From the NCBI GenBank assembly GCA_003963305.1, contig RXJR01000031.1, positions 124,001-188,000 on the forward strand: 64,000 bases of DNA. Direction: 5' to 3'. The notes under the pieces were generated by a model. The model did no database searches. It saw nothing but the letters and a program-made list of their open reading frames with translations, and had not been told where the DNA came from. Below, one piece after another: positions 15,865 through 25,444 of the stretch (its first letter is position 1; the number at the start of each line of letters is the position of its first letter). Source of the stretch: Candidatus Melainabacteria bacterium (lineage in GTDB: Bacteria > Cyanobacteriota > Vampirovibrionia > Obscuribacterales > Obscuribacteraceae). Position numbers and translations under genes: made by a program.

Positions 15865-16793
15865 TTTTGAAAAGCCTCTTTTGCAATTGCATCGAATCGA
15901 TCGCGATTCCATGGACGAGAATTGAATATGTAGACCTTGTCGAACTGGTTCTGAAGATGCGCAGCAAACAATGCCTTGTTAGTAAGACTCTCGTTTGCCG
16001 AAATTCCCAGCGATACCTGTGCATTTGTGCCTGAGTCCAATCTTTGAGATTGCACACGTTGCAGAATATTTTTTCGGTCCGCCCCGATACTGAACATCAT
16101 GGCTATGACCTCGTCTGCATCGCCATCCTGAAGCCATTTATCCGATAGCAACCAGGAACCCAGCGCCGTTATTGAAATTCTTCTCTCAGGCGGCAGTTCC
16201 TGCCGAAGCTTCTTCAAGATGGTTCTGTAGAACGGACGTTCGTCTGCCAACGCATCAAAATCAATCTGCACCGTATCCGACGATGGAAGACTTTTGATTG
16301 CCTTAACAATAGACTTTGCGATGTAATCAGCCGCAGCAAATTCTGGAGGACGTGCATCTGAGGTCGACACCGAGCCTGGTAATCCTTCACCTCTCAACGT
16401 TTCGATTCTAAATACCGGAACAGAATGGACGCCCGCCGGTAATTTCAACTTCTGAGTGCGCGGGCGAAATTCAGTGCTGGCTCCACGCACATAAATCATT
16501 CCAGCAAAGTACGATACACCGACCTTTGACGGGTCGATGAACGACAGATCTTCGTCGCGTTCCCAAGCCCACAGATTGACGGACGGGACGTGAGTGGTGG
16601 CGGACACAGCCGGCGCAAAAATGTGATGCAGACCTGCCACCTTTCCTGCCAGCATAACTCCCGGCAAGAACAGCGAAAAAATGAGAGTCGCATAAAATGG
16701 CGAAACGAACTTTCGCTCGGCGCCAGCAGCCCTTGCTCCTGATTTCCTCGCAGCTGAAATTCTGTTTGTTGCACTAGCACCGGATGTGTTCAA
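15861..16793 (-). CDS. DUF3142 family protein
   Basis: 310 residues. One N-terminal membrane segment (~30-52: FYATLIFSLFLPGVMLAGKV) anchors or exports it. The remainder matches DUF3142: NLWAWERDEDLSFIDPSKVGVSYFA, FRPRTQKLKLP, VFRIE, QIDFDA..ERPFYR, SITALGSWLLSDKWL and a DADEVIAMMFSIGAD segment. The pattern looks like a TIM barrel related to glycosidases with an acidic pair at DFDA, but no activity is established. First gene of a two-gene operon with the gene ending at 13369. Confidence 0.8.
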   Translation of the reverse strand: MNTSGASATNRISAARKSGARAAGAERKFVSPFYATLIFSLFLPGVMLAGKVAGLHHIFAPAVSATTHVPSVNLWAWERDEDLSFIDPSKVGVSYFAGMIYVRGASTEFRPRTQKLKLPAGVHSVPVFRIETLRGEGLPGSVSTSDARPPEFAAADYIAKSIVKAIKSLPSSDTVQIDFDALADERPFYRTILKKLRQELPPERRISITALGSWLLSDKWLQDGDADEVIAMMFSIGADRKNILQRVQSQRLDSGTNAQVSLGISANESLTNKALFAAHLQNQFDKVYIFNSRPWNRDRFDAIAKEAFQK

Positions 16794-16877
16794 AGCTACC
16801 CACCATTTCTATAGCTTGAGGCGCGATTACGCCTTCAATTTCTACTTAATTGGTAATAGCTGAAAATTAGGACCAAT

Positions 16878-16901
16878 AGCAACACCTGGCAAAGTGTTGC
16901 T
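16878..16901 (-). terminator. Hairpin downstream of the molybdopterin oxidoreductase gene
   Basis: Perfect 8-bp stem AGCAACAC/GTGTTGCT with an 8-nt loop, 60 nt after the stop of the minus-strand gene. No clear T-run follows. Confidence 0.4.
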
Positions 16902-16961
16902 CAAAACCGAAAACGTAGAAATAGCTGGACATTCCGAGATTACAGAAAGTCCATTGCGATG

Positions 16962-18122
16962 TTAAATCGGCATTCTATATCCGTAAAATTCATGATCCTC
17001 GTTATAGCCGCCCTGCCCGCTGCCTATCGAATTAAAATCAGCCACAAACTCGATTGAGCGAATCCACTTGACCTGCTTGAATCCAATTTCGTTTTCACAG
17101 CGTAATCTCACAGGAGCACCATGCAATAAGGGCAACTTCTTGCCATTCATCTCATAGGCAAGAATAGTAAGCTGGTGCCTCATATTCGCAATGCTGTGCA
17201 CGTCATAATACGTGCCCCCTTCGCCACCTTCGCCAAAAGAATAGAAAACAGCAAAGCGGGCATGCGGCAGCGGTTTGACAATGTCCATTATGCTGGTCAT
17301 AGGAACTCCGCCCCATCTGGCAATGCCTGACCAGCCTTGAATACAAAAGTGTTCAGTCGTTTGTTCCTGTTTCGGTAGAGAGAGCAGTTCTTCATACGAG
17401 AAATCATGTGTATTTTCGACCAATCCGCCGACGCTCAAACTGTAGTTGACGAAATTAGCCTCATACAATTCCTGAAACTCTTTCGATGTGGGAACAAGGC
17501 GCTGCCACTGATGGCTCGCGAACAACAGACCATAGAATATGACCCCGTTCAGTAGCCAGGCGAAATCGCAACTGAAATGCCACCAGCGAGCCAGACCGAT
17601 AGAATGTCTAATGCCAGGGATACCCAACCATTTTGGTATCGTTACCGCGTCGTCCTTCGCTGTCCACAAAACATCCCTGGGCACCTCACGCTGAAATCGA
17701 AACCATTCAGTGCCAGGCGTACAATCTTTGTTCCAATAGAGGCGCGGATGGTCTGCCAAAATCTGAATCCCAGAGCGAATTATAAACATCATCAGGAAGA
17801 GATTGAGAACGTGCTGAACACGCAACCAGACCGGGAACCCAGAATAATAGACAGTAGTAGACGATTGCCCGGGATATCTGGCGATAAAGTCACTCACCAC
17901 GGGCAGTGCGCGCAGTTCATGCGCCGCGCCTGCACTAATAACCAGGATTGTCACAGAGATAGGAATTAGCCACAGCACATTGAACCAGCGTTTGCCGATG
18001 CGAAGCTGCGGCGTGACACCATTTCGCGGAGGCGCCCAATATTGCGGCATGACAGAATCATGTGCCCTGGCTATTTGTCCAGCCAATGGGTCGGGCTCAG
18101 TATGTGAAAACTCAGCTGTCAT
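16962..18122 (-). CDS. Membrane-anchored molybdopterin-dependent oxidoreductase (MsrP/sulfite-oxidase-like) fused to cytochrome-b-type helices
   Basis: About 386 residues. The N-terminal half has four membrane segments (VLWLIPISVTILVISAG; HVLNLFLMMFIIRSGIQIL; a helix near WWHFSCDFAWLLNGVIFYG) with His residues able to bind haem. The C-terminal half is an oxidoreductase molybdopterin-binding domain: HFCIQGWSGIARWGGVP, with Cys as the molybdenum ligand, YYDVHSIA, and LLHGAPVRLRCENEIGFKQVKWI. Such proteins pass electrons from membrane quinols to a periplasmic or cytoplasmic Mo site. The ATG at 18122 (AGGG just before it) is chosen; a TTG at 18173 is an alternative. Confidence 0.82.
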   Translation of the reverse strand: MTAEFSHTEPDPLAGQIARAHDSVMPQYWAPPRNGVTPQLRIGKRWFNVLWLIPISVTILVISAGAAHELRALPVVSDFIARYPGQSSTTVYYSGFPVWLRVQHVLNLFLMMFIIRSGIQILADHPRLYWNKDCTPGTEWFRFQREVPRDVLWTAKDDAVTIPKWLGIPGIRHSIGLARWWHFSCDFAWLLNGVIFYGLLFASHQWQRLVPTSKEFQELYEANFVNYSLSVGGLVENTHDFSYEELLSLPKQEQTTEHFCIQGWSGIARWGGVPMTSIMDIVKPLPHARFAVFYSFGEGGEGGTYYDVHSIANMRHQLTILAYEMNGKKLPLLHGAPVRLRCENEIGFKQVKWIRSIEFVADFNSIGSGQGGYNEDHEFYGYRMPI

Positions 18123-18300
18123 AGCCCTACGGATTTCAAGGTGCGTCACTATCTTAGCGCCAGTTACCTTCAAATTCTTGCAAAGTTAATGCGATAGCCA
18201 AGCAGAAAAAATTGACCATAAAACAAGACAACCGGTGAGATACTGTTTCAATGCCCGAGTTTCGAGATCACCGTCAATTCTTCAGAGGAGCCTGCAGGTT

Positions 18301-20604
18301 GTGAAGCACTGGATTACCGCGCTATCTATATTGATTGCCACTCAACAAACATTGCCTGCGGCGCACGCGATTGAGGTTCATGAAACAAAAGTGCCTTCTG
18401 CAAACAGTCAAGGAATGAAGAAAAAAGTCGATGAGCTCATGAGCCAGATGACTTTGGAAGAAAAAATCGGTCAGATGAATCTCCTGTCGATCGGAGTAGA
18501 TGTGACCGGTCCTGTTGTCAGTAAAGATGTGGATGCAAAAATCAAGAGTGGACTCGTGGGAGGTGTTTTCAACACCATCACACCATCGGCCGTGCGCAAG
18601 TTGCAAGAGATGGCCGTCAACAACTCCAGACTGAAAATTCCGCTGCTATTTGGATACGACGTAATTCATGGTCATCGCACTATTTTCCCTATTAACCTCG
18701 GCATGTCCTGTTCCTGGGAACCTGAACTCGTGGAACGCACAGCCAGTGCCGCCGCGCGCGAAGCAGCAGCTGACGGATTGAACTGGGTCTTTGCCCCAAT
18801 GGTTGATATCGCTCGAGACCCTCGTTGGGGGCGTGTCTCAGAAGGCTCAGGAGAAGATCCATATCTGGGCGGACAGATGGCAAAAGCAACTGTGCGGGGA
18901 TATCAAGGAAAGAATTACGACAATGCAGATACCGTTCTGGCATGCGTAAAACATTACGCCCTTTATGGTGCAGCTGAAGCCGGGCGCGATTACAACACCG
19001 TAGACATGAGCCTTGTGCGCATGTACAACGAATACTTACCGCCGTACAAGGCAGCTGTCGAGGCTGGGGTCGATTCGGTGATGACCTCGTTCAACGAAAT
19101 CAACGGCGTTCCGGCAACTGCAAACAAGTGGCTGGTCACCGATGTTTTGCGCAAACAGTGGGGTTTCAAGGGACTGATCGCCACAGACTACACCGCAGTC
19201 AGTGAGATGATCGAACATGGCGTAGGAGACGAAGCGAAAGTCTCAGAACTGGCGATTAATGCCGGAATCGACATGGACATGGTCAGTGAGCTTTTCATCA
19301 AACACGGAACAGCTCTCGTCAAATCTGGAAAAGTCTCCGAAGCACAAGTCGATGCAGCTTGTCGCCGAGTGCTGGAAGCCAAATACAAACTTGGTCTGTT
19401 CCATGACCCTTACCGCTATATCAGCGAAGAGCGAAACAAAAAAGAAATGCTCAGTGAAGACAAGCTTAAACTTGCAAAAGAAGCAGCCATAAAGAGCATG
19501 GTCCTTCTGAAAAATTCGAGCAAAACCCTACCGCTGAGCGCATCTCAGAAAGTAGCGTTTGTCGGTCCTCTCGTCAAAGACCAACGAAACTTGCTCGGGT
19601 CATGGAGCGGCTTTGGTGATTGGAACAAAGCCACCAGCATCTGGCAAGCACTCGACACCAAATTTGGTGCGGACAAATTCCTCTACGCAAAAGGCTGCAA
19701 TATACTGGACGATGAAGTCCTGATCTCCAGACTCAACCACGATGGTGCCTTGCTCAAAAAAGATGAGCGCTCGCCGCAAGAACTGATCGACGAAGCCGTC
19801 TCAACGGCAAAGAAGGCTGACGTGGTGGTTGCAGTGCTGGGTGAACCATTCATATTTAGCGGTGAAGCCGCCAGCAGAAGCATGATCGGTCTGCCGGAAA
19901 ACCAGGTCGCCCTGTTGAAAGCATTGAAGGCGACAGGCAAACCGATCGCACTCGTCCTGATGAACGGCAGACCACTAACGCTGCCATGGGAAAACGCGAA
20001 CATGGATGCCATTTTAGAGAGCTGGTATGGCGGCACCAAATCTGGTGACGCGATTGTTGACACGCTATTTGGTGACGCGAATCCGTCAGGCAAATTATCA
20101 ATCACGTTCCCTATAAACGTGGGACAGATCCCGATCTACTACAACGCAAAAAACACCGGGCGCCCATACGCGCCAAACGAAAAATATCGATCGCAGTATC
20201 TCGACATACCTAATCAGCCACTGTATCCATTCGGCTACGGTCTCAGCTATACAACTTTCGATTACACCGAGCCGCAACTGAGCCGCACCTCGATTACTCC
20301 CGCCGAAACCATCACTGTCTCAACAAAGGTAAAAAATACGGGTGATCGCCCAGGAGTTGAAACAGTCCAGTTCTACATCAGGGATCTGGTTGGATCGATT
20401 ACTCGTCCGGTCAAAGAACTCAAACACTATCAAAAGGTAGAACTAAAGCCAGGTGAAGAGAGAACAGTCGAATACAAACTGACTGTTGATGATCTGAAAT
20501 TCTACAATTCTGATTTGAATTATGTCGCCGAACCAGGAGAATTCGAAGTCTACTGCGGCACTGACAGCAACAATTTGAAGAAAGCGAAGTTCACTCTGCA
20601 CTAA
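18301..20604 (+). CDS. bglX: Secreted beta-glucosidase, glycoside hydrolase family 3
   Basis: 767 residues. Signal peptide (KHWITALSILIATQQTLPAAHA), GH3 N-terminal barrel with KHYALYGAAEAGRDYN and the nucleophile Asp in GLIATDYTAV, GH3 C-terminal domain (KSMVLLKNSSKTLPL...VLGEPFIFSGEAASR), and a fibronectin-III-like end (NTGDRPGVETVQFYIRD). It releases glucose from beta-linked oligosaccharides in the periplasm. GTG at 18301 is chosen over a GTG at 18235: AGAGGAG lies 10 nt before it and the signal peptide is then of normal length. Confidence 0.9.
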   Translation: MKHWITALSILIATQQTLPAAHAIEVHETKVPSANSQGMKKKVDELMSQMTLEEKIGQMNLLSIGVDVTGPVVSKDVDAKIKSGLVGGVFNTITPSAVRKLQEMAVNNSRLKIPLLFGYDVIHGHRTIFPINLGMSCSWEPELVERTASAAAREAAADGLNWVFAPMVDIARDPRWGRVSEGSGEDPYLGGQMAKATVRGYQGKNYDNADTVLACVKHYALYGAAEAGRDYNTVDMSLVRMYNEYLPPYKAAVEAGVDSVMTSFNEINGVPATANKWLVTDVLRKQWGFKGLIATDYTAVSEMIEHGVGDEAKVSELAINAGIDMDMVSELFIKHGTALVKSGKVSEAQVDAACRRVLEAKYKLGLFHDPYRYISEERNKKEMLSEDKLKLAKEAAIKSMVLLKNSSKTLPLSASQKVAFVGPLVKDQRNLLGSWSGFGDWNKATSIWQALDTKFGADKFLYAKGCNILDDEVLISRLNHDGALLKKDERSPQELIDEAVSTAKKADVVVAVLGEPFIFSGEAASRSMIGLPENQVALLKALKATGKPIALVLMNGRPLTLPWENANMDAILESWYGGTKSGDAIVDTLFGDANPSGKLSITFPINVGQIPIYYNAKNTGRPYAPNEKYRSQYLDIPNQPLYPFGYGLSYTTFDYTEPQLSRTSITPAETITVSTKVKNTGDRPGVETVQFYIRDLVGSITRPVKELKHYQKVELKPGEERTVEYKLTVDDLKFYNSDLNYVAEPGEFEVYCGTDSNNLKKAKFTLH

Positions 20605-21012
20605 CACTCGGCACTAACAACCGACTGAAACCAGTCGTCTTTGCAACTAAAATACCGCCCAAATTTAATCTTTTCTCGGCTCAAAATGTCGCTGATAAAC
20701 CTGCTTGTCAGGGGAATTTTCGATATTCTCTGCCATTTAAGGCTGTTCAATCTGATGCCTTGTATTTCCAAATTTGATTACCTATCGCAACTTCTTTTGT
20801 CCGTTGTTGCGAATACATTGCAGACTCCATGCAGTCTTGTTATTGCGAATCACTCGCACACCGCAATTTCACCTGTTATTGCGAACCACTCGCACAATTC
20901 ATCGTGGAATGCATCGCATCGAACACTGCAGCACTGTTGCAAAACCGGCAAGGGCATAGCTTTTGCATGACACATCAATTTCCAGGACAGTCGAGTCAAT
21001 TGCGAATGACGT
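20605..21012. other. Intergenic region with short repeats, no gene seen
   Basis: Between the GH3 gene and the bacterioferritin terminator. It contains a weak hairpin just after the GH3 stop (CGACTG-AAAC-CAGTCG then TCTTTG, 20622-20643) that may end that transcript, and a two-copy 23-bp repeat. Open frames here lack start signals and coding character. Confidence 0.5.
20838..20896. repeat. Two-copy direct repeat
   Basis: A 23-bp unit (TGTTATTGCGAA-Y-CACTCGCACA) at 20838-20860 and 20874-20896, one base different, 36 bp apart. A partial relative (TTGTTGCGAAT) precedes it. Confidence 0.75.
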
Positions 21013-21044
21013 AAAACAAAACGCCCAGCTTTTGGCCGAGCGTC
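21013..21044 (-). terminator. Intrinsic terminator of the bacterioferritin gene
   Basis: On the minus strand: a 9-bp stem, ACGCTCGGC/GCTGGGCGT, with CAAAA loop and two G-T pairs, followed by TTTGTTTT. It lies 40 nt after the stop at 21085. Confidence 0.8.
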
Positions 21045-21084
21045 TTCCGTTTCAATCGAATTAGAACTGAGTTTTACTCAATAC

Positions 21085-21540
21085 CTATTCATGGAATGGC
21101 TGAATATCGCCAGGTTTACGCAGCATCTTATTAACTTCGTCGAGATGCAACTCCTCGCCCATAATCATCTCTCGTGCATATTCTTCGAGCAATACAGACT
21201 TGCCTTCACTGGCTTTCAACAGTTCGTAATAAGCAGTGATAGCGGCACTCTCGTGCTCGAGGCTTTCACGCAATATATCACCCACATCATGCTTTTCAGT
21301 TTCGAGGAGAGGTCCGATTTTAAGCGAAGGATGACCGCCCATTAGCGTCACCAGTTCACCTGCTTTGTAAGCGTGTTGCAGGCTCTCGTTGGCGTTATCC
21401 TTGAGCCAGCTCACGATTGGAATGCGGTTATATCCATAAATCATAAGAGAATAATGGGTATAGCGAACAACTCCTGCCAACTCGAGTTCCATAATCTTAT
21501 TGAGAATTTGTATCGCTACTTTTTTATCCGAATCATTCAT
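21085..21540 (-). CDS. bfr: Bacterioferritin-family iron-storage protein
   Basis: 151 residues, close to the usual ~158. Four-helix ferritin-like protein: Glu in IMELELAGVVRYTHY, Glu/His in NESLQHAYKAGE, Glu in EHESAAITAYYELL, and EELHLDEV supply the diiron ferroxidase ligands; GGHPSL is a typical family turn. It would oxidise and store iron in the cytoplasm. ATG at 21540 follows AGAGGA; an upstream in-frame start at 21618 adds a Cys-rich extension that is not family-like. Monocistronic with its own terminator. Confidence 0.87.
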   Translation of the reverse strand: MNDSDKKVAIQILNKIMELELAGVVRYTHYSLMIYGYNRIPIVSWLKDNANESLQHAYKAGELVTLMGGHPSLKIGPLLETEKHDVGDILRESLEHESAAITAYYELLKASEGKSVLLEEYAREMIMGEELHLDEVNKMLRKPGDIQPFHE

Positions 21541-21798
21541 TACATCAATTCCTCTGCAAGTCGTGCACGTGATTTCATTCAAGTGTACCCCATAGATAAG
21601 TGCCTGTGCGCATCTCAAGGAATGGAGATCATTCCAATCGTTGAGCTATCTCAGCCTGGTTAAATCTATAACTTCCGATTCAAAGAATAGAGCCGACACC
21701 AAATATGGTGCACAAATACAGTACCGATGGTGCGTAAAGAGGCAAAAGAAAACAGTGCAAAAATGATTCAAAAGAACGTCAAAGTTTTTCGTGACAAA

Positions 21799-22566
21799 CT
21801 ATTCGTCGTCAAAATTCTGGTCTCGCATACGTGCGAAGGTCTCAGTAAACGCTGCAGCCACGACACCTGTCGGCATCGCTATCAAACCGATACCAGCGAT
21901 CGCAGTCAGTCCACAGCAAATTTTACCGAGCAGTGTGCGCGGGTACACATCACCGTAACCTACTGTTGTTAAAGTCTCTACGCCCCACCAGAGAGCGCGA
22001 GGAATGCTTCCGAAAGCCTCCGGTTGAGCGACACCTTCCACCTCATACATGACCGCCGAGGCAAACAGCAGCACCGTAAACACAATTCCCAGACTGAGCA
22101 GCAACTCAGATTTGCGAGAAAGAATCACCTCTGCAAATTCGGTCATAGCTCGGGAATATCTGCTGAACTTAGCAAGCGAAATCATTCTGAATAAGCGAGC
22201 CACGCGAACAAGGAAGAAATTATTACTGAAAGCAACAAAGAAAAATGGCACGATTGAAAGCAAATCAATCACCGCCATTGGTGTCACCATGTATTTAATA
22301 CGTCCGATCACGCCTGAGTAACGTGGATCGCATCCAATCACCCAGAGTCGCACAAAATATTCGATTATGAACACGCTTGCAAATAGTGTGTCCAGCAACA
22401 CAAACATGTGCCGATTCGGGCCGGCAATCGTTGGTTCCGTCTCGAGGACAACTACAATGCTGCAAGAAATAATCAACCCGGAGAGAAACGCATTAAGGGG
22501 CGACATCGATCGCGGTGGCGCAGGTGGATAGAACTTCGCGTATAAAGTGTTTTGGATTCCGCTCAT
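21799..22566 (-). CDS. Voltage-gated potassium-type ion channel
   Basis: About 255 residues, six membrane segments. An S4-like helix with regularly spaced Arg (VRVARLFRMISLAKFSRYSR) precedes S5, the pore helix, and the selectivity filter TTVGYGD, which indicates K+ selectivity; S6 is GLTAIAGIGLIAMPTGVVAAAF. Single-gene unit. The ATG at 22566 is chosen over a TTG two codons upstream; no strong ribosome-binding site is present. Confidence 0.9.
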   Translation of the reverse strand: MSGIQNTLYAKFYPPAPPRSMSPLNAFLSGLIISCSIVVVLETEPTIAGPNRHMFVLLDTLFASVFIIEYFVRLWVIGCDPRYSGVIGRIKYMVTPMAVIDLLSIVPFFFVAFSNNFFLVRVARLFRMISLAKFSRYSRAMTEFAEVILSRKSELLLSLGIVFTVLLFASAVMYEVEGVAQPEAFGSIPRALWWGVETLTTVGYGDVYPRTLLGKICCGLTAIAGIGLIAMPTGVVAAAFTETFARMRDQNFDDE

Positions 22567-22754
22567 GTGCAATTCGAATCTGGGACCGACTCTACAGTAC
22601 CCCCTTGTCTACATCCATCCTCTGCCACCCCACAGCTCACACAAGAGCAGAGCATGGAGTCCCTAAATTTCCGGCAAAATCAGCCACAGATTGTACCGGT
22701 TGGCGAATTTGGGTATATGATCGTCATTAACTCCCTTTTTTGGGGTTATTTACT

Positions 22755-23606
22755 ATGGCCGAAACGGTTCCGACGACAATTGATTTACTGTCTGAATGCT
22801 TCTCTCTCGAGGCTGAGCACCTTGCCGTGCTCAATTTAGCTTGCCTCGACGCCAACATGGAGCCAGGCGAGTATATGTTCAGGCAGGGCAAGCTGAACCC
22901 GCAAATCGTTCGCGGCGCAGTGTTTTGCCAGATGTATATGCACGAAAAGTTGCTCACTAGATCAGTCGCACTCAAAGCGGTCAAAACGCTCAGCGAGAAA
23001 GATATCCCCATCGAAGAAGCCCTGACTCTTGTCGGCTGGGACCATGCTTATCACGAGAATATAAGGCAATTGCGAGACTTACTGCTCGCCTCCTCGCTGA
23101 TTAGCGCCAGGGACAACTCACAGGCCCTGGCCACCTGCGTGCCCTACCAACTTCCGTACCTCTCAGCCCTCGTTCAGCGCAATGTCGTGACGATGGAGAC
23201 TGCTGACTACCTGCTCTCAATGCAAGAGAAAGTCCTGCTCAGTGAAGTGTCATTCGAGGAAGCTGTCGATTTATTGAGTCGCTGCAAAAAGCCAGACGGA
23301 AAAGTGGCCAACCCTGAAGCGTTGCGCAAGCCTGTCACTCGAGAAATCGAGACATTCAAAGGAAGCCGTCTGGGTGAATTGCTTGTTGCTTCGACTATGA
23401 TTACGCCGCTCCAGCTGATTTCTGCTGTCGAGGAAGGTCGTCGCCGCGGCAAATTGACGGGCGAAGTGCTGGTCAGCCAGGGCTCGCTCACAGAGGGAGA
23501 TTTAAAACGTGTTTTGAATGCGCAAGGACGCATCGAGAACGGTAGCTTGTCCTTTGCCGAAGCGATCGGCAAGCTGGATCCCAAGCGCGCATTGCCACCA
23601 CCCTAA
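22755..23606 (+). CDS. Protein with GspE/MshE N-terminal-like repeats
   Basis: 283 residues, no signal peptide or membrane segment. The C-terminal part (LGELLVASTMITPLQLISAV..GKLTGEVLVSQGSLTEGDLKRVL) resembles the MshEN-type fold (LGELLV..GLIT..QL..AL) found at the N-terminus of type II secretion/pilus ATPases, sometimes a c-di-GMP sensor. Two earlier segments show a weaker form of it. No ATPase domain follows. GGGG stands upstream of the ATG at 22755. A weak promoter candidate (TTGTAC, 17 bp, TATATG) lies at 22691-22719. Probably an operon with the next gene, 16 nt downstream. Confidence 0.65.
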   Translation: MAETVPTTIDLLSECFSLEAEHLAVLNLACLDANMEPGEYMFRQGKLNPQIVRGAVFCQMYMHEKLLTRSVALKAVKTLSEKDIPIEEALTLVGWDHAYHENIRQLRDLLLASSLISARDNSQALATCVPYQLPYLSALVQRNVVTMETADYLLSMQEKVLLSEVSFEEAVDLLSRCKKPDGKVANPEALRKPVTREIETFKGSRLGELLVASTMITPLQLISAVEEGRRRGKLTGEVLVSQGSLTEGDLKRVLNAQGRIENGSLSFAEAIGKLDPKRALPPP

Positions 23607-23622
23607 ATTGTGAGTCTGATAA

Positions 23623-25143
23623 ATGGTTGACGTTCAACAAGAAAGGATGCAAATATTCGAGGAAAAACTCCAGAAAAAGGAGTATTCCGAGTGCATCGAA
23701 ACGGCTACTAAATTATTAGACAGCCTGAAAACCATGGACCAGATGGAAGCGGCAAAGATAAAAATCGCTTGCTACCTGGCTATCGGCGACGCTTATTTGG
23801 GACTGAAACAATTCCAGGACGCGGTCAACTATTTCGACAAGGCTCGGAAGCTCTCTGAAGACAAATACGGACTTCTTTCTGACGAGGCGATGATACCGAT
23901 ATTCCGCCTTGAGAAAGCGCTGAAGGCATGGACATCACTTGAAGGCGGCGGTGACGCGAAGAATATTCTGCTCACGTCGGTGCTCCTGACCGCTCAGAGT
24001 TCGGAAGCAGCATCGAAGATTGAGCCTGGCAAACACGCACGCACATTGCAGGGGCTGTGGGCAGTCGCGCTGGACAAACAGATCATGCGCGAATCGAATC
24101 CGTTCGTTGTTCTCTATCAAACGGTCGTTCAGAAACTGACAAGTTCAAGATTGGAAGAATTTCTAGCCCGCACATCAATCGTGGTGTCATCGACGGGGCT
24201 CTTCGGCATGCTCGTCTACGGGGTGTTCTGGTGGCTGACCCACCCGTATCCGGTTGAGCAATACAAGATACCGCACGGCGACTTTCGCACATTAAACGCG
24301 CAGCATTGCAAGGCGAAAGGGCAGAAGTGGCCCTTCAAGACTTTTGACAGTAACGCAACTCTGTCATGGTCACAGGACGGAAACGGCGAAATTTCCGGTA
24401 CCGATATTGCGGATCGCACAAAGCTGCCCGTTGCAGTCTATGACGGAACTCCTGGTTCTCTGGCTACCGTTTTCATTGTCACTTACTCCGCCAACAATCT
24501 GCTTCTGCGCTGGAATGGCTACGCAATGCAAGACCAGTATGCCACCACATATTTTGACGCAACCGAGCCGGAAAACGCCGTTGCAAGCAAGATGTACTCG
24601 CTCAGAAGTAACACGCAAGACTTCTTCAAGAGACATGGAAGATATCCCGGACCAAACGAGCGCGGGGATCTGTCATACACGAATCCATTCACCAAACGCG
24701 GTGAAGGAATCAGATGTTTCGCAGCGAAAGAGAATGTCGGCGACCTCGCCGCTGCATGCAAAGCGCAAGGGATAAACCCTCACGCAGGCATGATCGTTTG
24801 CTTCACGTCAGGTCCCAGACGCTACCTGATTGGTGGTTTTGACCGAGCTAAAAACCCGATACAGACGGGAGCGCCCAACGGCTTCATCAATATTGTGCCG
24901 AATCAAAAATCAGTGTCCGAGGAATTGACCGACAAGATTCGCGGAATGATTGTCTTTGAAAAGCCAATCGATCAGCTAATCTTTCTGATCTGCGCCCATA
25001 CAGCCTTTACGGGCATCTTGTTCGTACTCGTTCTGGGAGCGGTTGGACCGGCGCTATTCCTTGCTACACGAAACTGGAAGACCGCAACCCGGTCTAAGAA
25101 ACCGCCGGCTAGAACTGTGCCGATGGAAACTTCTAAGAAATAG
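23623..25143 (+). CDS. TPR protein with two membrane segments
   Basis: 506 residues. N-terminal TPRs (~10-100: AYLGLKQFQDAVNYFDKARKL), a membrane helix near 185-207 (SIVVSSTGLFGMLVYGVFWWL), an extracytoplasmic domain of ~250 residues with TRY-like beta pattern (GDFRTLNAQHCKAKGQKWPFKTFDS...) and a second helix near 455-480 (FLICAHTAFTGILFVLVLGAVG). Function unknown. Cotranscription with the MshEN-like gene (16-nt gap) suggests a joint envelope role. Confidence 0.75.
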   Translation: MVDVQQERMQIFEEKLQKKEYSECIETATKLLDSLKTMDQMEAAKIKIACYLAIGDAYLGLKQFQDAVNYFDKARKLSEDKYGLLSDEAMIPIFRLEKALKAWTSLEGGGDAKNILLTSVLLTAQSSEAASKIEPGKHARTLQGLWAVALDKQIMRESNPFVVLYQTVVQKLTSSRLEEFLARTSIVVSSTGLFGMLVYGVFWWLTHPYPVEQYKIPHGDFRTLNAQHCKAKGQKWPFKTFDSNATLSWSQDGNGEISGTDIADRTKLPVAVYDGTPGSLATVFIVTYSANNLLLRWNGYAMQDQYATTYFDATEPENAVASKMYSLRSNTQDFFKRHGRYPGPNERGDLSYTNPFTKRGEGIRCFAAKENVGDLAAACKAQGINPHAGMIVCFTSGPRRYLIGGFDRAKNPIQTGAPNGFINIVPNQKSVSEELTDKIRGMIVFEKPIDQLIFLICAHTAFTGILFVLVLGAVGPALFLATRNWKTATRSKKPPARTVPMETSKK

Positions 25144-25175
25144 GCAGTGCCGGCACCCCCGGGGACGTGTGTGTG

Positions 25176-25304
25176 CCATGGCACCCGGGACGGGCGCGGC
25201 TCCATGGCACCCGGGACGGGGGCGGCTCCATGGCACCCGGGACGGGCGCGCTCCATGGCACCCGGGACGGGCGCGCTCCATGGCGCATTCGGGACGGAGG
25301 CGTT
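25176..25304. repeat. GC-rich tandem repeat with palindromic cores, family also at 43.2 kb
   Basis: Five units of 25-27 bp starting at 25176, 25202, 25228, 25253 and 25278. Each begins CCATGG and contains CACCCGGGACGGG. CCATGG and CCCGGG are themselves palindromes. The unit end GCGCTCCATGG with GGGACGG also occurs, inverted, in the array at 43163-43308. Much higher GC than its surroundings. Confidence 0.85.
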
Positions 25305-25444
25305 TTATGCGCGCCGAAATTTTTATTTGATTTAGACACACTTATCTCACAAATGATGCTTAGAGTCTTAGTAACGGTTACATCCCCAATGCCGTTAGCC
25401 CCGCCAAATACCCGATTCTACTTCCTAGAGGATGCATCATATCT

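Noticed and set aside
25054-25341. Overlapping Gly/Pro/His/Arg-rich open frames on both strands
   Set aside because: Created by the GC-rich repeat array; open in many frames at once.
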